NCBI GenBank assembly: GCA_002900995.3
Contig: PJEW03000013.1
Location: forward strand, 444,208 to 508,207
DNA length: 64,000 bases
Origin: Ganoderma boninense
Lineage: Eukaryota > Basidiomycota > Agaricomycetes > Polyporales > Polyporaceae
Direction of reading: 5' to 3'
Shown: one piece after another, positions 1 through 10,823 of the stretch
Numbering within the stretch: position 1 is the stretch's first letter
Layout of the letters: every line of letters begins with the position of its first letter
The notes under the pieces: generated by a model
Database searches by the model: none
Told to the model about the DNA's origin: nothing
The model's input: only the letters and a program-made list of their open reading frames with translations
Translations under genes and position numbers: made by a program

Positions 1-1593
1 AGCACACAGTATTGAACAATCACGGGCGAAGACTCACGAGCTGCAAGCTACCTATGGACGTAAATCCGTAACAACTAAAGGGACACGTGAGCCTAGCAAT
101 GGCAATACACACTGCTAGGTTCAACGTCTCACCAGGATAGCGTTGGAGACCGATTGAAGGAGGGCTTGACAGCCTTGTCCCCGAGTTGCTGCTCCATACA
201 GACGAAATGTCGCGAAAGCTGTTAGAAGGCAGCTCACCCACATCTAATGTGATGACGAAAGCAGCGGATGAATGGGATGGATGGGTAGATGAATGGGCGG
301 CAAGGAGAGAGAAGATGGACAGCGGTGTAATGCAGCGGGGAACGAGAGGGGAGTGGGGCACATACGACGACCCGGCATGCGGATAAGTGGTGCCCTGAAG
401 GTTGTCGACGCTCTTCTGCTACGCCACACGGAAGCTAAGACGAGGATGTTGATCAGCACAACATGAATGGAAGCATTGCATGCCACGTACCACTCGCCCA
501 AACCGCACCAGACACTGATCCCTCTGAGACCTGGAAAAGCCATCACGACAAGACCAGCATTCAAACACTCACTGAAAGTATGATTGACAGCGAAAGCAAG
601 GCTTGCTGGTCCTCCGGGGGGACCAGCAAACCTTGCTTCCGCGGAAAGCAGTGGGAAGGAGCCTGGAGAGGGGAGAAAAGCGGCGAGCCGCCTTGTCGTC
701 GTCGCAGCTCTATATACCGTTGAGATGGCAACCGAAGGCCGAACCCGCCGTTGCTGCGGTTCAACACTGAGCACACAGTGTCACGAGTGACTCCACGTGG
801 GAGTGACGTTACCGTCACTTACGGCGTGATTCTTACCCCCTAAACCTTGGACTACTTCGTAGCCCAGGAATATCGACGGTATATAGAGCTGCGCCTACGA
901 CGACGCGGCTCGTCACTTTTCTCCCCCTTCCTTCCTGCTGCTTTCTGCGGAAGCACGGCTTGCTGGTCCCCCCGGAGGACCAGCAGGCCTTGCTTCCGCT
1001 GTCAATCATACCTTTTGTGAGTGTTTGAATGCTGGTCTCGTCGTTTTGGCCTTTCCGAGTCCAACCGGAATCAGTTTCTGGTGCGGTTTGAGCGAGTGGT
1101 ACGTGGCATGCCCTGCTTCCATTCATGTTTTGCTGATCGACACCGTCGCGATCGTCTTAGGTTCCGTGTGGCGTAGCAGAAAAGGGGTGACAACTGGTCA
1201 AGAACCTTCAGCGCACCCATATTCCGAGTTGTCGTATGTGCTCCACTCCCCTCTCGTTACCCGCTGCATCCCACCTCTGCCCATCTTCTCTCCCCTTGCC
1301 GCCCATTCATCTATCCATCCATCCGATTTATCCGCTGCTTTCGTCATCACATTGGATGTGAGTGAGCTGCCTCCCAACACCTTTCGCGACCTTGAGCACG
1401 CTGTCGTCCGTATTGAGCAGCGACTCGGCGACTTGGCTACTCGGCTCTCAAGCTGTGCTTCAATTTGTCTCCGACCCTATCCCGGCGAGCAGACGTTGAA
1501 CCTAACAGCACGTAAGTCCCTTCAGCTGTTGTGGATTTACACCGCAGGTAGCTCGCAGCTGGTGAGTCTTCGCCTGTGATTGCTCAACACTGT
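1..1593. repeat. Large imperfect inverted repeat (about 720-base arms)
   Basis: The left arm (1 to about 722) reads as the reverse complement of the right arm (about 874 to 1593). Matching landmarks are GTAGCTYGCAGCT plus GTGAGTCTTCGCC at the outer ends, AGCTCTATATACCGT at the inner ends, and a small palindrome GCTGGTCC..GGACCAGC (608-628 and 964-985) in both arms. The spacer of about 150 bases is not repeated. The arms differ by scattered substitutions and small indels, so this is an aged structure and not a fresh assembly artefact. Open frames in the arms are mirror images of each other and show no recognised domain, so I do not call genes. It could be a fold-back element or an inverted duplication; the left end may continue before the window. 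Confidence 0.85.
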
Positions 1594-1623
1594 ACTAACT
1601 ACTCTCTCACCAGTCACCCATCC

Positions 1624-1646
1624 ACGACCGCTGTAACAGCGGTCGT
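1624..1646. repeat. Perfect 10-base stem hairpin followed by GAT/ACA-rich microsatellite
   Basis: ACGACCGCTG and CAGCGGTCGT flank a TAA loop, about 30 bases outside the right end of the large inverted repeat. Positions 1648-1692 are then rich in ATGATGACA units. This may mark an element end, but no function can be assigned. Confidence 0.6.
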
Positions 1647-2463
1647 GTATGATGACAATGATGACAATGATGATGATAAAAATGGCAATGATAGATCGTG
1701 ACATGACGTGAATGAATTGTTGAAACATACAATGTCGTTGTGACCCTATTTCCTACCACACCGTCGTCTGCCAACTGTTTTTGCAACCTTCTCGGGAACT
1801 GTAGTATCTTTGTTTGTCTTACGTTGAGCCAGTGTTGCATTGAAGGAGCGCGAAGCGCGACTGAAATGCGGCATGTCACTGTCTGTCTTTCAGAACGGTG
1901 TGAAGTGTGGTGGAACATGATGCATGAGGTTCATGCGCTGGGAGCTGGTGTAGCCCTGGTCTGCCCGGAGGGGCCCTGCTATCCCGTATCCACAACCGTA
2001 AAACGTGACACTGTGACATCACCGAAGACATCTGTGGATAACCAGCTTCGGTTTTGACTGTCCTTGACCGGCGATTTCATGCTTAGAGAGCGTGACATCT
2101 AGTGTCGCGATCTGCCATTGAAGATTCAAGCGCGCCATTTGACATGAATGTACTCAGCTGCGCGTTCACCGACTTGGCATCCGACTAGCTGCCACTCTCC
2201 CCGATCTAAGTCAGCAGGTGCGTTCCTAATTCGCTCTTTTACCTTATATACTGCCTTCATCGGACATGTGCCTCGCTCGGTGGAGTCCTGGCAGGGCCCG
2301 GGGGCGGGACATAGCCAAGTTGCACAGTCGCCATGCGCCTCCACGAACCCGTCAACCATCTCGGCCGCCAGCCAGGCTGAAGCAAAGCAGGAGTCGATCG
2401 TATCCGGCGAACGGACCGTGCTAGGGGAGCGGAATACCAAGAAGGTGAAGGTGGAGCACACCG
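1647..2463. other. No recognisable gene
   Basis: Only short frames on both strands, without domains or convincing splice patterns. Beyond the microsatellite at its left edge I see nothing in it. Confidence 0.4.
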
Positions 2464-3135
2464 AAGTTAAGATTGGGCTCATCCACCAACCTCCACTTCG
2501 CTTAAACGTGACTGATTGTGACATCACTGCGACACTCCGTTACCCGAAAACTTATCCAAGCTTCAATCCGGGGCTTCTTCAATAACCCATTGGAGAGTTC
2601 AGATGACGTTGTATTACTCTGTAGATACCCATCGTCAGTGGTTTATTGCATAGTGGAGCATGGATGCAATGGCTATGCTGCCGGAAACCATCCCTCAAGT
2701 CGGAGTCGACCTAGCTCTAGTCTTCTGGGTATATTAACCCAGATTCCTCGTCTGCCATGCCCCAACCTTGCGGGACATAGAGTGTGACGCCTCCTGGGGC
2801 CAACAGCGCAGAGATGGATGCATGCCCAGCGTGTCGGGTCTCATAGCCGTCTTCATCAGGCATGAACGGTGTGTTATCGGGCAAAGAGCGCTTATGTCGC
2901 TAAGTACCACTTACACGCATGTTGACCTTGCAAATCTATCTGCAATTCACAACTTCGCTCTCTGACAAAAGTACAACCTATTTTCTGTTCACATGTACTA
3001 TATCTAGAGAAAATAGGAAGTCGATTTTTCCTACAGGCCTCTCCTGAATTCTAGATAGATTTACAGTCCTCCGTCACGCCAGTAAGCGCTCCCTTAAGCG
3101 AAGTGGAGGTTGGTGGATGAGCCCAATCTTAACTT
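2464..3135. repeat. Pair of identical 42-base inverted repeats 588 bases apart
   Basis: Positions 2464-2505 and 3094-3135 are exact reverse complements (outer ends AAGTTAAGATTGGGC and GCCCAATCTTAACTT). The identity stops abruptly on both sides. I see no clear target-site duplication at the outer ends. The spacer contains no recognisable gene. It could be a small non-autonomous TIR element or a recent inverted copy of a short segment. Confidence 0.8.
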
Positions 3136-3718
3136 GAACCGGCGAGAGGCAGAATCGGTTGAGAATGGGCACACGGTAATTGATCTCAGCATGCTATACG
3201 GCGATGAATAGGTGAAATACATCATGTAACTGTGTTGGCGAACAATGATGTTCCATGCGATAGAAGAGTGACCTTCGCAGTGGGGTCGCAGTGGGGCCAC
3301 CATGTGTTGCGGTTCTCCACTTCCTGCGCCGCTCAGTCATGGAGAACGTGTATACTCCGCGAAGACTCTCACTTCCACCATGGACGCGCAGCCGGAGTAA
3401 TTCCCACAGGAGACACCAAAAGCGCAGATGATGGACGCATACCTGATTAGAGTCCGAATCCCCCGTCCCGACCGACTGATACACGGCGACTCCTCACGAA
3501 GACGTGCTGTGGCCAGATCCAAAGGCGCGCCACGCCCTCAAGGCTAGGAGCCCCTCGTAATCCAACACGATCTTTGCTCAGCTTTGTGCAAGGCATAGCC
3601 GTAATATCCCTAGACAGAATATGTGAAATATCAGCTCACAACGCCTTGGAACGATATGAAGCCTCAAGATGAAGAAGCGAGGGAGTACCCCTCCTGACCG
3701 AACCTCTGGAACCATCGG
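3136..3718. other. No recognisable gene
   Basis: Short overlapping frames only; nothing with a domain signature. Confidence 0.4.
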
Positions 3719-3873
3719 AAGTGGGCCGCCGGGACAGGACACCACCGTGTCAAGCCCGACGACCATCGCCCACCGGCGCGCACTTCAAGAAAGAGGAGAA
3801 GTGGGCCGCCGGGACAGGACACCACCGTGTCAAGCCCGACGACCGTCGCCCACCGGCGCGCACTTCAAGAAAG
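3719..3873. repeat. Two-copy 80-base tandem duplication
   Basis: Copy 1 starts at 3719 and copy 2 at 3799, each with GTGGGCCGCCGGGACAGG near its start and CACTTCAAGAAAG near its end. Within the aligned part I see one substitution (GACCATCG versus GACCGTCG), so the duplication looks recent. 80 is not a multiple of three, so a conserved coding role is unlikely. Confidence 0.85.
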
Positions 3874-5080
3874 CGCACCCACGCGCACCTCGCATAATAT
3901 GAAGCGAATAAAAAAATCAACCTGCTCACCTCAATACGACAGCCTCTCCTAACCTTTACCTCGCGCCGGAAGCCGATGGGTCACATCCCAGTGCGTTCTG
4001 CAGAGGGAAGGAGTTGAAGTGGTGGAGGGGAGGAGGAGGAGGAGGAGGAGGCGGAGGAGGAACATGTTCAATTTCGAAGCGCCCCGCTGCCCAGGTCGTC
4101 AGCATAAGCGCCCTGCCTCGCTGGCAGCCGCCTTCAGGGCGCTTGCAGAATATATCTGCCCCGGTCTCCCTCCTACACCACCGAGCGAGCCCCGATGTCG
4201 TAGGATGTCGTGAGGATATCATTCGCCGACCCGCAGCCAATGATGTCTCCCGCGATATCGCCCACACATCGGCCCGGCGCCGGAAGGACATCGGCGCTTG
4301 ATGGCGGGCAGAGCCGAAGGAGGACCTGAGCATCAGATAGTGTCGAGGCCTCCTCCATGTCTTTTACCTCCACACCATATCATCCTCGCAATGACATCCT
4401 TCTTATGTCTTCGTCCTTGTTCCCTTCGTATCACTTCCCACGTGACGCGGGTCTTCACCATGTGAGGCTGCAGCCCCGCTTGTAAGGACAACAACATCGT
4501 CGTGGTCGCATCGTTCGTCTCATCGCGAGCGCCGTGGACAGCACTTGTACGTGAAATCTTATTCCAAAGATTGTATGGTAACTAACTTGACTGCCATGTA
4601 GCTTGCGACGGCATATACGTAGTATGGGAAGCTCGGAAGACGAGTATGAACCCTCACAAAACTTGTCCGACTGGACATGGAGCGCGAAAGGAAGTACTAG
4701 GACGCGCCGCGGAGAAGCGCAAAGGGTAATGGACGAGTCTCGCGTTTCTCGGTACGTGTTCAGAATTATTGTGCCAAGACTCGTTCAATGGTGACCTAGG
4801 GTGTATGCTTTGTACTACGCGACAGTTATTTCGCTCCTGGCGGTGCTCTAGATTCTCAAACATCGGACACTCAATACCTGGAGAGCCTTTCCTGCCCGGA
4901 GCGTGATGATCAGGGTATGTAGTTGTTCATAGATTTGGAAGGTATCGAATTGACAAATTTTACGGGATAACATCACAGCGCGGCATACACATGTTACTGT
5001 TGGCGTGCAGACAGACCCGATTCTCGGTGAGCACCTTTCAGCCTATCTCCTGCGCAGTACCCCCAGCTCACTAAACATAA
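3874..5080. other. No recognisable gene; GGA microsatellite at 4021-4062
   Basis: A (GGA)n run at 4021-4062 generates spurious Gly- or Arg-rich frames. A possible upstream exon of the small gene that follows may lie around 4.6-5.0 kb, but I cannot support its boundaries. Confidence 0.4.
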
Positions 5081-5484
5081 ATGTGTGGGCATGTAGAGGC
5101 TGCCCTTAGACCGACGTCCGAAGGGATGTGTCTTTGCATGCGTGCGCTCCAGAATGCCGAGCGCCGCCTTCGGGAGTTGCAGTTCAGCTACGAGACTCAA
5201 GCGGTGCGTGTTCGACGGATGGAAGAGTACATTGAAGAGCACGCTGTGGAATTCCTCGACCTTGACGAGCAGTCGCAGGTGCTCATCGCACCACCGTGGT
5301 CCGTGGTGGAAGGGTAAGTGGTTCTGGTGCGTTTGAAGTTGTAGAATTCTCATGCTGGATTAGATCTATTGAAACCCTCGTGGGCACGCCTACTGGAGAG
5401 CTTTCGCAAGCCCAGGATCACTGCGAGGAAAGCTTGGAGGAAACTCACCCACGGAAGCGTGCGCGTACTGACTCTACGTTTTAA
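5081..5484 (+). CDS. Small coiled-coil protein with basic C-terminal patch, function unknown
   Basis: Two exons can be read. The first runs from about 5081 to a GTAAGT donor at about 5316, and the second from about 5365 to the TAA at 5484. The join is phase 2 and gives VVEG-SIETL in a continuous frame. The first exon encodes a charged heptad-like helix (NAERRLRELQFSYETQ, then VRRMEEYIEEHAVEF), which suggests a coiled coil. The C-terminus has PRKRAR, a possible nuclear localisation signal. The start is uncertain: the ATG at 5081 is the first in frame, but an upstream exon is possible. It ends about 210 bases before the next gene on the same strand, so it could belong to the same mobile unit. 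No family is recognised. Confidence 0.45.
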
Positions 5485-5695
5485 CTGTTTGATATTTGCT
5501 ATTATGTAGTACCCATACATAGGTGTATGGACCATAGTCAAGTTTGTATCGAATGTCATCCTCCTGTTGTCCGTGAATTTGCGATCTGTTTGCATGTGGC
5601 CCCTGTTCATTTGCTGTCGTGGGGTGATATCCCGACGGCGCTGGTGAAGCGCCCGCACTCCTCTCGCTTCCTTCGTGCGCTACATCTAACACAAA

Positions 5696-8600
5696 ATGGC
5701 CGGTTTTATTCGTTCTCAAGGTGCGTATATTCATTTGTTCATGGTTAATAGGTTCATGGGGGGCCACTCAATTCCTAATACATTCAGATTTCGAGATAGA
5801 CGGGCAGCATGGACGCTGCATTCTCTGTCATGTGCCGGGGGAAGGATGGACAAAGCTGGGAAACCTACGAGTTCACGAGAAGCAGAAAGGGCATCAAAAC
5901 GCATTGGCATGGCAAGAGAAGTCGCATTCCGGGCCACTCGCAGGGCCCTCGTTTCCAGCAGGGAGTCGCCGCACGACTGTGGAAGACGTGCCCGAGGATG
6001 TCATGGTCGATCCGTCTCTGCCTTTCGACGATTCATTCTGGCACCGTGTGCCCTCACCTGAACCTCGCTGGCCACCGCCGGTGCAGTCAGCGTCGAAGGC
6101 TGCTCACCAAGCCGGCAACACCTCGGGCTTGCCATGGGCCATGAGAGAGGCCCTCGCTGGACGGGTCGATTTCTCGGCGGGGGTGGGCTTCCATCAGAGT
6201 GGGTTGAGTGTGGTGACACTCGAAGATGTGCTGTCTGGCGCTGGACTGCTTGATGCATCTCGAGAAGTGGAAGAGGAAATTGGGTGGGAAGGAATGGAAT
6301 CTGGTATAGGGGACGAGTACGTCCAGGATGAGGAGCCTAGCGGTGCGTCTGTCTGTTGTTCTCTTCCTCCACTCTGAGTGTGTTTGAGTGTGCGTCTCAT
6401 GATGGCTGTTGGTCACACCCAGGCCCTCCTCCGGATCCAGCTGAGGTTTTGCGGGAGATGTTTGGCACGCAGAAAGAAGACACATCGTACTTTCCTTATC
6501 CTAACCGTGCGGTTCGTATAGTTTTCGGTAAGACACCGTGACTGCACCCACTGAGTTGCTGACCCGGACTGGTTGATCAGATGATGAAGACCGACATTCT
6601 CTTCAGCTCTCCTGAGCTTCGCTTCTCGCGCGGTCAACAGGAAGCTGTCCTCGAGTATGCGCGTGCCCTAGGGGCCAAAGACGTACCGACTATGTACCGG
6701 GTGCAGAAGTTCCAGAAGGAGGCTCTCAAAGCGTATGGCGATCCTACGTCGCGTGTTCAGACATCGTCAGGCAATGTCTTCTATCAAAATTCAATTGGCG
6801 ATCATGTTGCGAAGGTAAGCAAATTAACATCATACACGACCGCATCCTGACCCTCTCGGTTTTATACTAGGCATATGCACATCCTAAGACTAGGCCGCAA
6901 ATTCGTGCATACCCACTTTTCAGCCAGGGTCGTGTTGCTGAGGCTAGCCATGGATCGAAATGGCTACTCGATGCTCCCAACGAGGTGCTTACACCCATGA
7001 TCCGGCTTAAGGGCACCGATTTCTACATCAATGAGTTGGTGGGGTGTGAGGGTGGGGTGTGGTTCATTCCGGTTCGTTTCTTTGAACTCGAAGGCGATGG
7101 AATGTGGGCGGCAGGGTACAAGGTAGATTACTCAACGGTGTGTGAATTTGGTGTCTGTCTACTTTGATTAGAAACTCATGCGCTTTATTCACCGCTTTGT
7201 TGTACAGGATCAGTTTACGGTCCGTGAAGATCGCGAGTTCATGGCCTGCCGGAACTTCCGCCAAAATTGGCCAGAGGTTGAGGCTGAGTTTGGCGGAAAT
7301 GTACCATTTCACGGTACGTATCTGATGCTGAACGCTCGCCTTATTCAAATGCTGATAATAAGCCACACGGCAGCGAGTGCAGCTGTGTATGCTGCGAAGA
7401 TGCCGAATCCGGACCGTGCCATAGCGGGGGGGCTTGAGTGGGAGTGTCCTCCGCTGATTGTCTTCATTGACGACGTCTCTGGCAATTCCTCGAAGCAATG
7501 GAATGTCCACTATTCCTGCTACACTTCGATCGGTAGCCTTCCTCGGTCGGAGATAGAGAAGGCACGGAATATCCAGTTTGTGGCTACATCTCCCCATGCG
7601 TCACCCATGGAGATCATGGAGGCTGTCTGTAATCAGATTAAGTGAGTGGATCTACGAGTGACATTTACCAGCATGGACTTACTCATGGTTTTGACATTGA
7701 ATCGCAGAGCGACAGGCGGGACTTCTCCGCTCAAGGTGTGGGATGTCGTTCGAAATCAGTATTTACTTGTCCGACTATGGATCCTCTTTCTCGCCGGCGA
7801 CAACCCCATGCAGGCTGAACTGTGCAGTCACATTGGGCTTAAAGGGAACTACTTCTGTCGTTGCTGCCATGTAGGCGGTGATCAGAAATTCAAGGTGTCC
7901 GACGAGGGTTTCTGCACGCTCGCCAAGGTTCGGCAGCAAGGTTTACTCTACTGTGGCTAGCGAAACATTAACCTTACTCTTCCCATCTCACGGTGATGCA
8001 GCCTGGTGAACCACGGATGGTGGAGAAGACAAGGGAATCAATTCTCGCTCAACTTATCCTCGCAACTCACGCGGCAGCCGAGAAACCACTCAAGGAGGCG
8101 ATCTCGACTAGCGGCGCAAAGGACTCACTAGCAATGCCAACCATCAACCGACTGATTGCCCTCGGGAAGATCCTCCGACGTTCGACGCCAGAGCGCAATG
8201 CACTCTCTCCAGAGGAGGTAAACAAGGAACTCTATGCCGAACTCCTCAAGAGGAAGGATACAACACTAATCAATCCACTGTTGCGGATGGATGGTACGCT
8301 GTGTTACTTCTCTGCGATGGATCTGGTGGGTTCATTCCACATGCTAACACTGCCTACAACATTGCAGGACTCGACGTGCACCAAGATACACCTGTCGAAC
8401 CTCTTCACACCCATCTCCTCGGCGTTGTGAAGTACTTTTGGGCGCAGACTGTCTGGGTGTTGGAGAAGGATGGCAAGTTTGCAACGTTCCAGGCTCGACT
8501 CAACTCCCTCGCTCGTTCTGGACTGAAGATCCCCAACATAATGGCGGACTACATGTGTCGGTATCGAGGTTCGCTCATCGGTAAACACTTCAAAACCATC

Positions 8601-10618
8601 AGCCAGGTCATGTCCTTCGCAATCTTCGGCCTCGTCGATGTCAAGCTACAACAAGCTTGGCTTGCAGTCGGTCACTTAACTGTTCTGCTCTGGGAAACAG
8701 AGATCACAGACATCCAAGTCTACCTGGTACGCCTGCGGTTGATCTACTTTGATTACCCATGTAAATAGTGTTTAATATTCGTATGTTACAGCCAGAGCTT
8801 CGACATGCTATCCAAGATGTAGTCGACTTTGCAGCCGCACTCAGTCCGGGCCTACTCACGGACAAAAACAAGTTCCACATTCTATTGCACCTTCCTGATC
8901 ATATCGAACGGCATGGCCCTGCCCTCCTATTCTCTACCGAGCGATACGAGTCGTTCAACCACATATTCCGACTCTGCTCCATCCACAGCAACCGACAGGC
9001 TCCAAGTCGTGATATCGCCGCGGCCTTCGCAAATCAGGACCGATGCCGTCACATGGTCACAGGAGGATATTGGTTCGACCAACGGAAGAAAGAATGGGTC
9101 TGTGCCAGCCCTGCTGTTCAGGAACACATCCGCTTCAACATGTCAGATGCACGTCTTCTCGGTGTTCCGATTGAAAAGACCGTGACCGCTGGCAAGATGG
9201 CCCTCAGCTCCGTCTCTTTCGAACCGACATATCACCCTTCGTCTGCCTCCATCTCTCGCAGTGATTCTCGAGCATCGCAGGACCTCCCGAAGTCCTGGGA
9301 TCAAACATCCAGCTACGCACTCGACTGTTCTCTCCAGCTGCCTGCTGAGGCCCAGGGACCATGGCAAAGTGCCTCTAGCATCGTCACCCAACAAGGAGAT
9401 GTGGCCAGTGTTGGTGCAGAGGTCCTCGTGACTGTTGACGTGAGTCGTTGGTACTCAATACTACTTAGCCTTCCGTCCCAACACTCATCATCCCGCCACC
9501 ATGATCACAGCCCTCTGTTCCTTACTCCCCCACCACGCTACACTTCGCCTCAATAGTCGAATTGTTACGTCCGGTCGAGGCGACTCAATCAGGGCTCATT
9601 GTAGTGCGCGAGTCTGTGCTCTGGGATGCACTCCACCTTGGGCTTCACATGCCTGTCATCAGCCGCACAGGTCGGTTGCGCATTCTTGAGGCGAAGGTGC
9701 GACTCAACAGCTTACGTGCACCCCAGTTTAAAGCCCATTGACAGTTCACCTCTCCAGAACATTATCTGTGTAGTGAACATCCAACACGACTGTTCTCGAG
9801 GTCAGTGTGCAGCCACTGGCACTGAGGTCATCCGTCAAGAACGTGAGGTGACTTCCCGAACACGTACAATCGTCGCTCACCATCCGACACCATTCTATAT
9901 TGTCAACATGCACGCCCTCCACAATCACCGACTCATTCGGACCGCTCTTCCGTCTTATCTCCAAACAAGACCGGATTTCTTTGCAGCCTCTGCCCGGCAA
10001 TCGCTCTACCTCTCCGCAGCAGCATCTCTACGGGACACCAAGCTTCAGAAGAAACTCGCTCGGGATGCGAACGTCCGGAAGCGTGCAGAAGACGCATTGC
10101 GCTCTGCAAATGTGCTCGAAACGGTAGACCTTATAGGACTCAACAACCCGGCGAGTACAGACGACAATGGAGACCCAGAAGTGCAACACGAGGACACGTC
10201 TCAGGATCTGCAACAACTGGCAACCGTGGATCAGAGCGAGGTCCCTCACGGCCCACGACAGCGCCGCCCTAAATCTGCAGTTCCTGCTGCTCGTGGCGCT
10301 GCTACTACTCGAGGTCGCGGGCGAGGTCGAGGCTCCAGCGTGAGTACGCAGACCAGAAGAGCCAATAATACTCATCCCGGCGGGCCGCACCGCGAACCAC
10401 AACGTATATCTAGTAGCGCAGGTATAGAAACCAGTACTAATGCTGATGGCCACGAAGAGGGACCAGGAGTGGAAACGTCTGGTGAAGCTTCGCAGAGAGC
10501 TGTACCAATGCTCACCGGGGAAGGGGGGCCAAGTCGGAAACGACGGAGAGTAGCCACAGTGGACCCTGTAGCTGCAGCTCAACGTGAGACGGATCTAAGA
10601 AATATATTTACACAGTGA
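5696..10618 (+). CDS. Large C2H2-finger protein of an expanded agaricomycete transposon-associated family
   Basis: Starts MAGFIRSQ at 5696 and can be read through about 13 exons with GT-AG introns in consistent phase to a TGA at 10618, giving about 1,300-1,400 residues. Near the N-terminus is a zinc-finger-like CILC..H-x5-H motif. Recognisable family blocks follow in order: SSPELRFS and FYQNSIGD (6.6-6.8 kb), FIDDVSGNSSKQWN (7.46 kb), FLAGDNPMQAELCSHIGLK with FCRCC (7.8 kb), DTPVEPLHTHLLGVVKYFW (8.4 kb), KFHILLHLPDHIERHGPA with ERYESFNHIFR (8.9 kb), and VVNIQHDCSRGQC (9.78 kb). The tail is Arg/Gly-rich with basic clusters. From memory this family is found in many copies in Agaricomycetes and is thought to be mobile-element encoded (CACTA/KDZ-like); the superfamily is my inference. 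I found no frameshift or internal stop. The gene for its usual companion lies just downstream. Confidence 0.75.
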
Positions 10619-10823
10619 TACATTATAGTAGTGCTTTTACAGCCAAAGCTCGTTCAACCATCCATTCTTTGAAGACGAGAGTTAAACAGGCGGGGTGTTT
10701 GCACACAATATGTATATGGGCCACGTGCCTATGGAATCGACACGCAGGGACAGGCTCCATCCACATCTGGATGAAAAACTTCTCTGCACGCCGTCTCTCC
10801 ATCGTCGCCTCGCTCATTCTTCC

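Noticed and set aside
244..774. 176-codon minus-strand frame, with a mirror frame at 1025-1579
   Set aside because: They resemble each other only because they lie in the two arms of the inverted repeat; no domain and low-complexity Pro/Ser/His ends.
1624..1646. Hairpin as an intrinsic terminator
   Set aside because: The organism is a eukaryote and no T-run follows; better treated as a repeat feature.
4014..4301. Gly-rich and Arg-rich frames
   Set aside because: They are products of the (GGA)n microsatellite.
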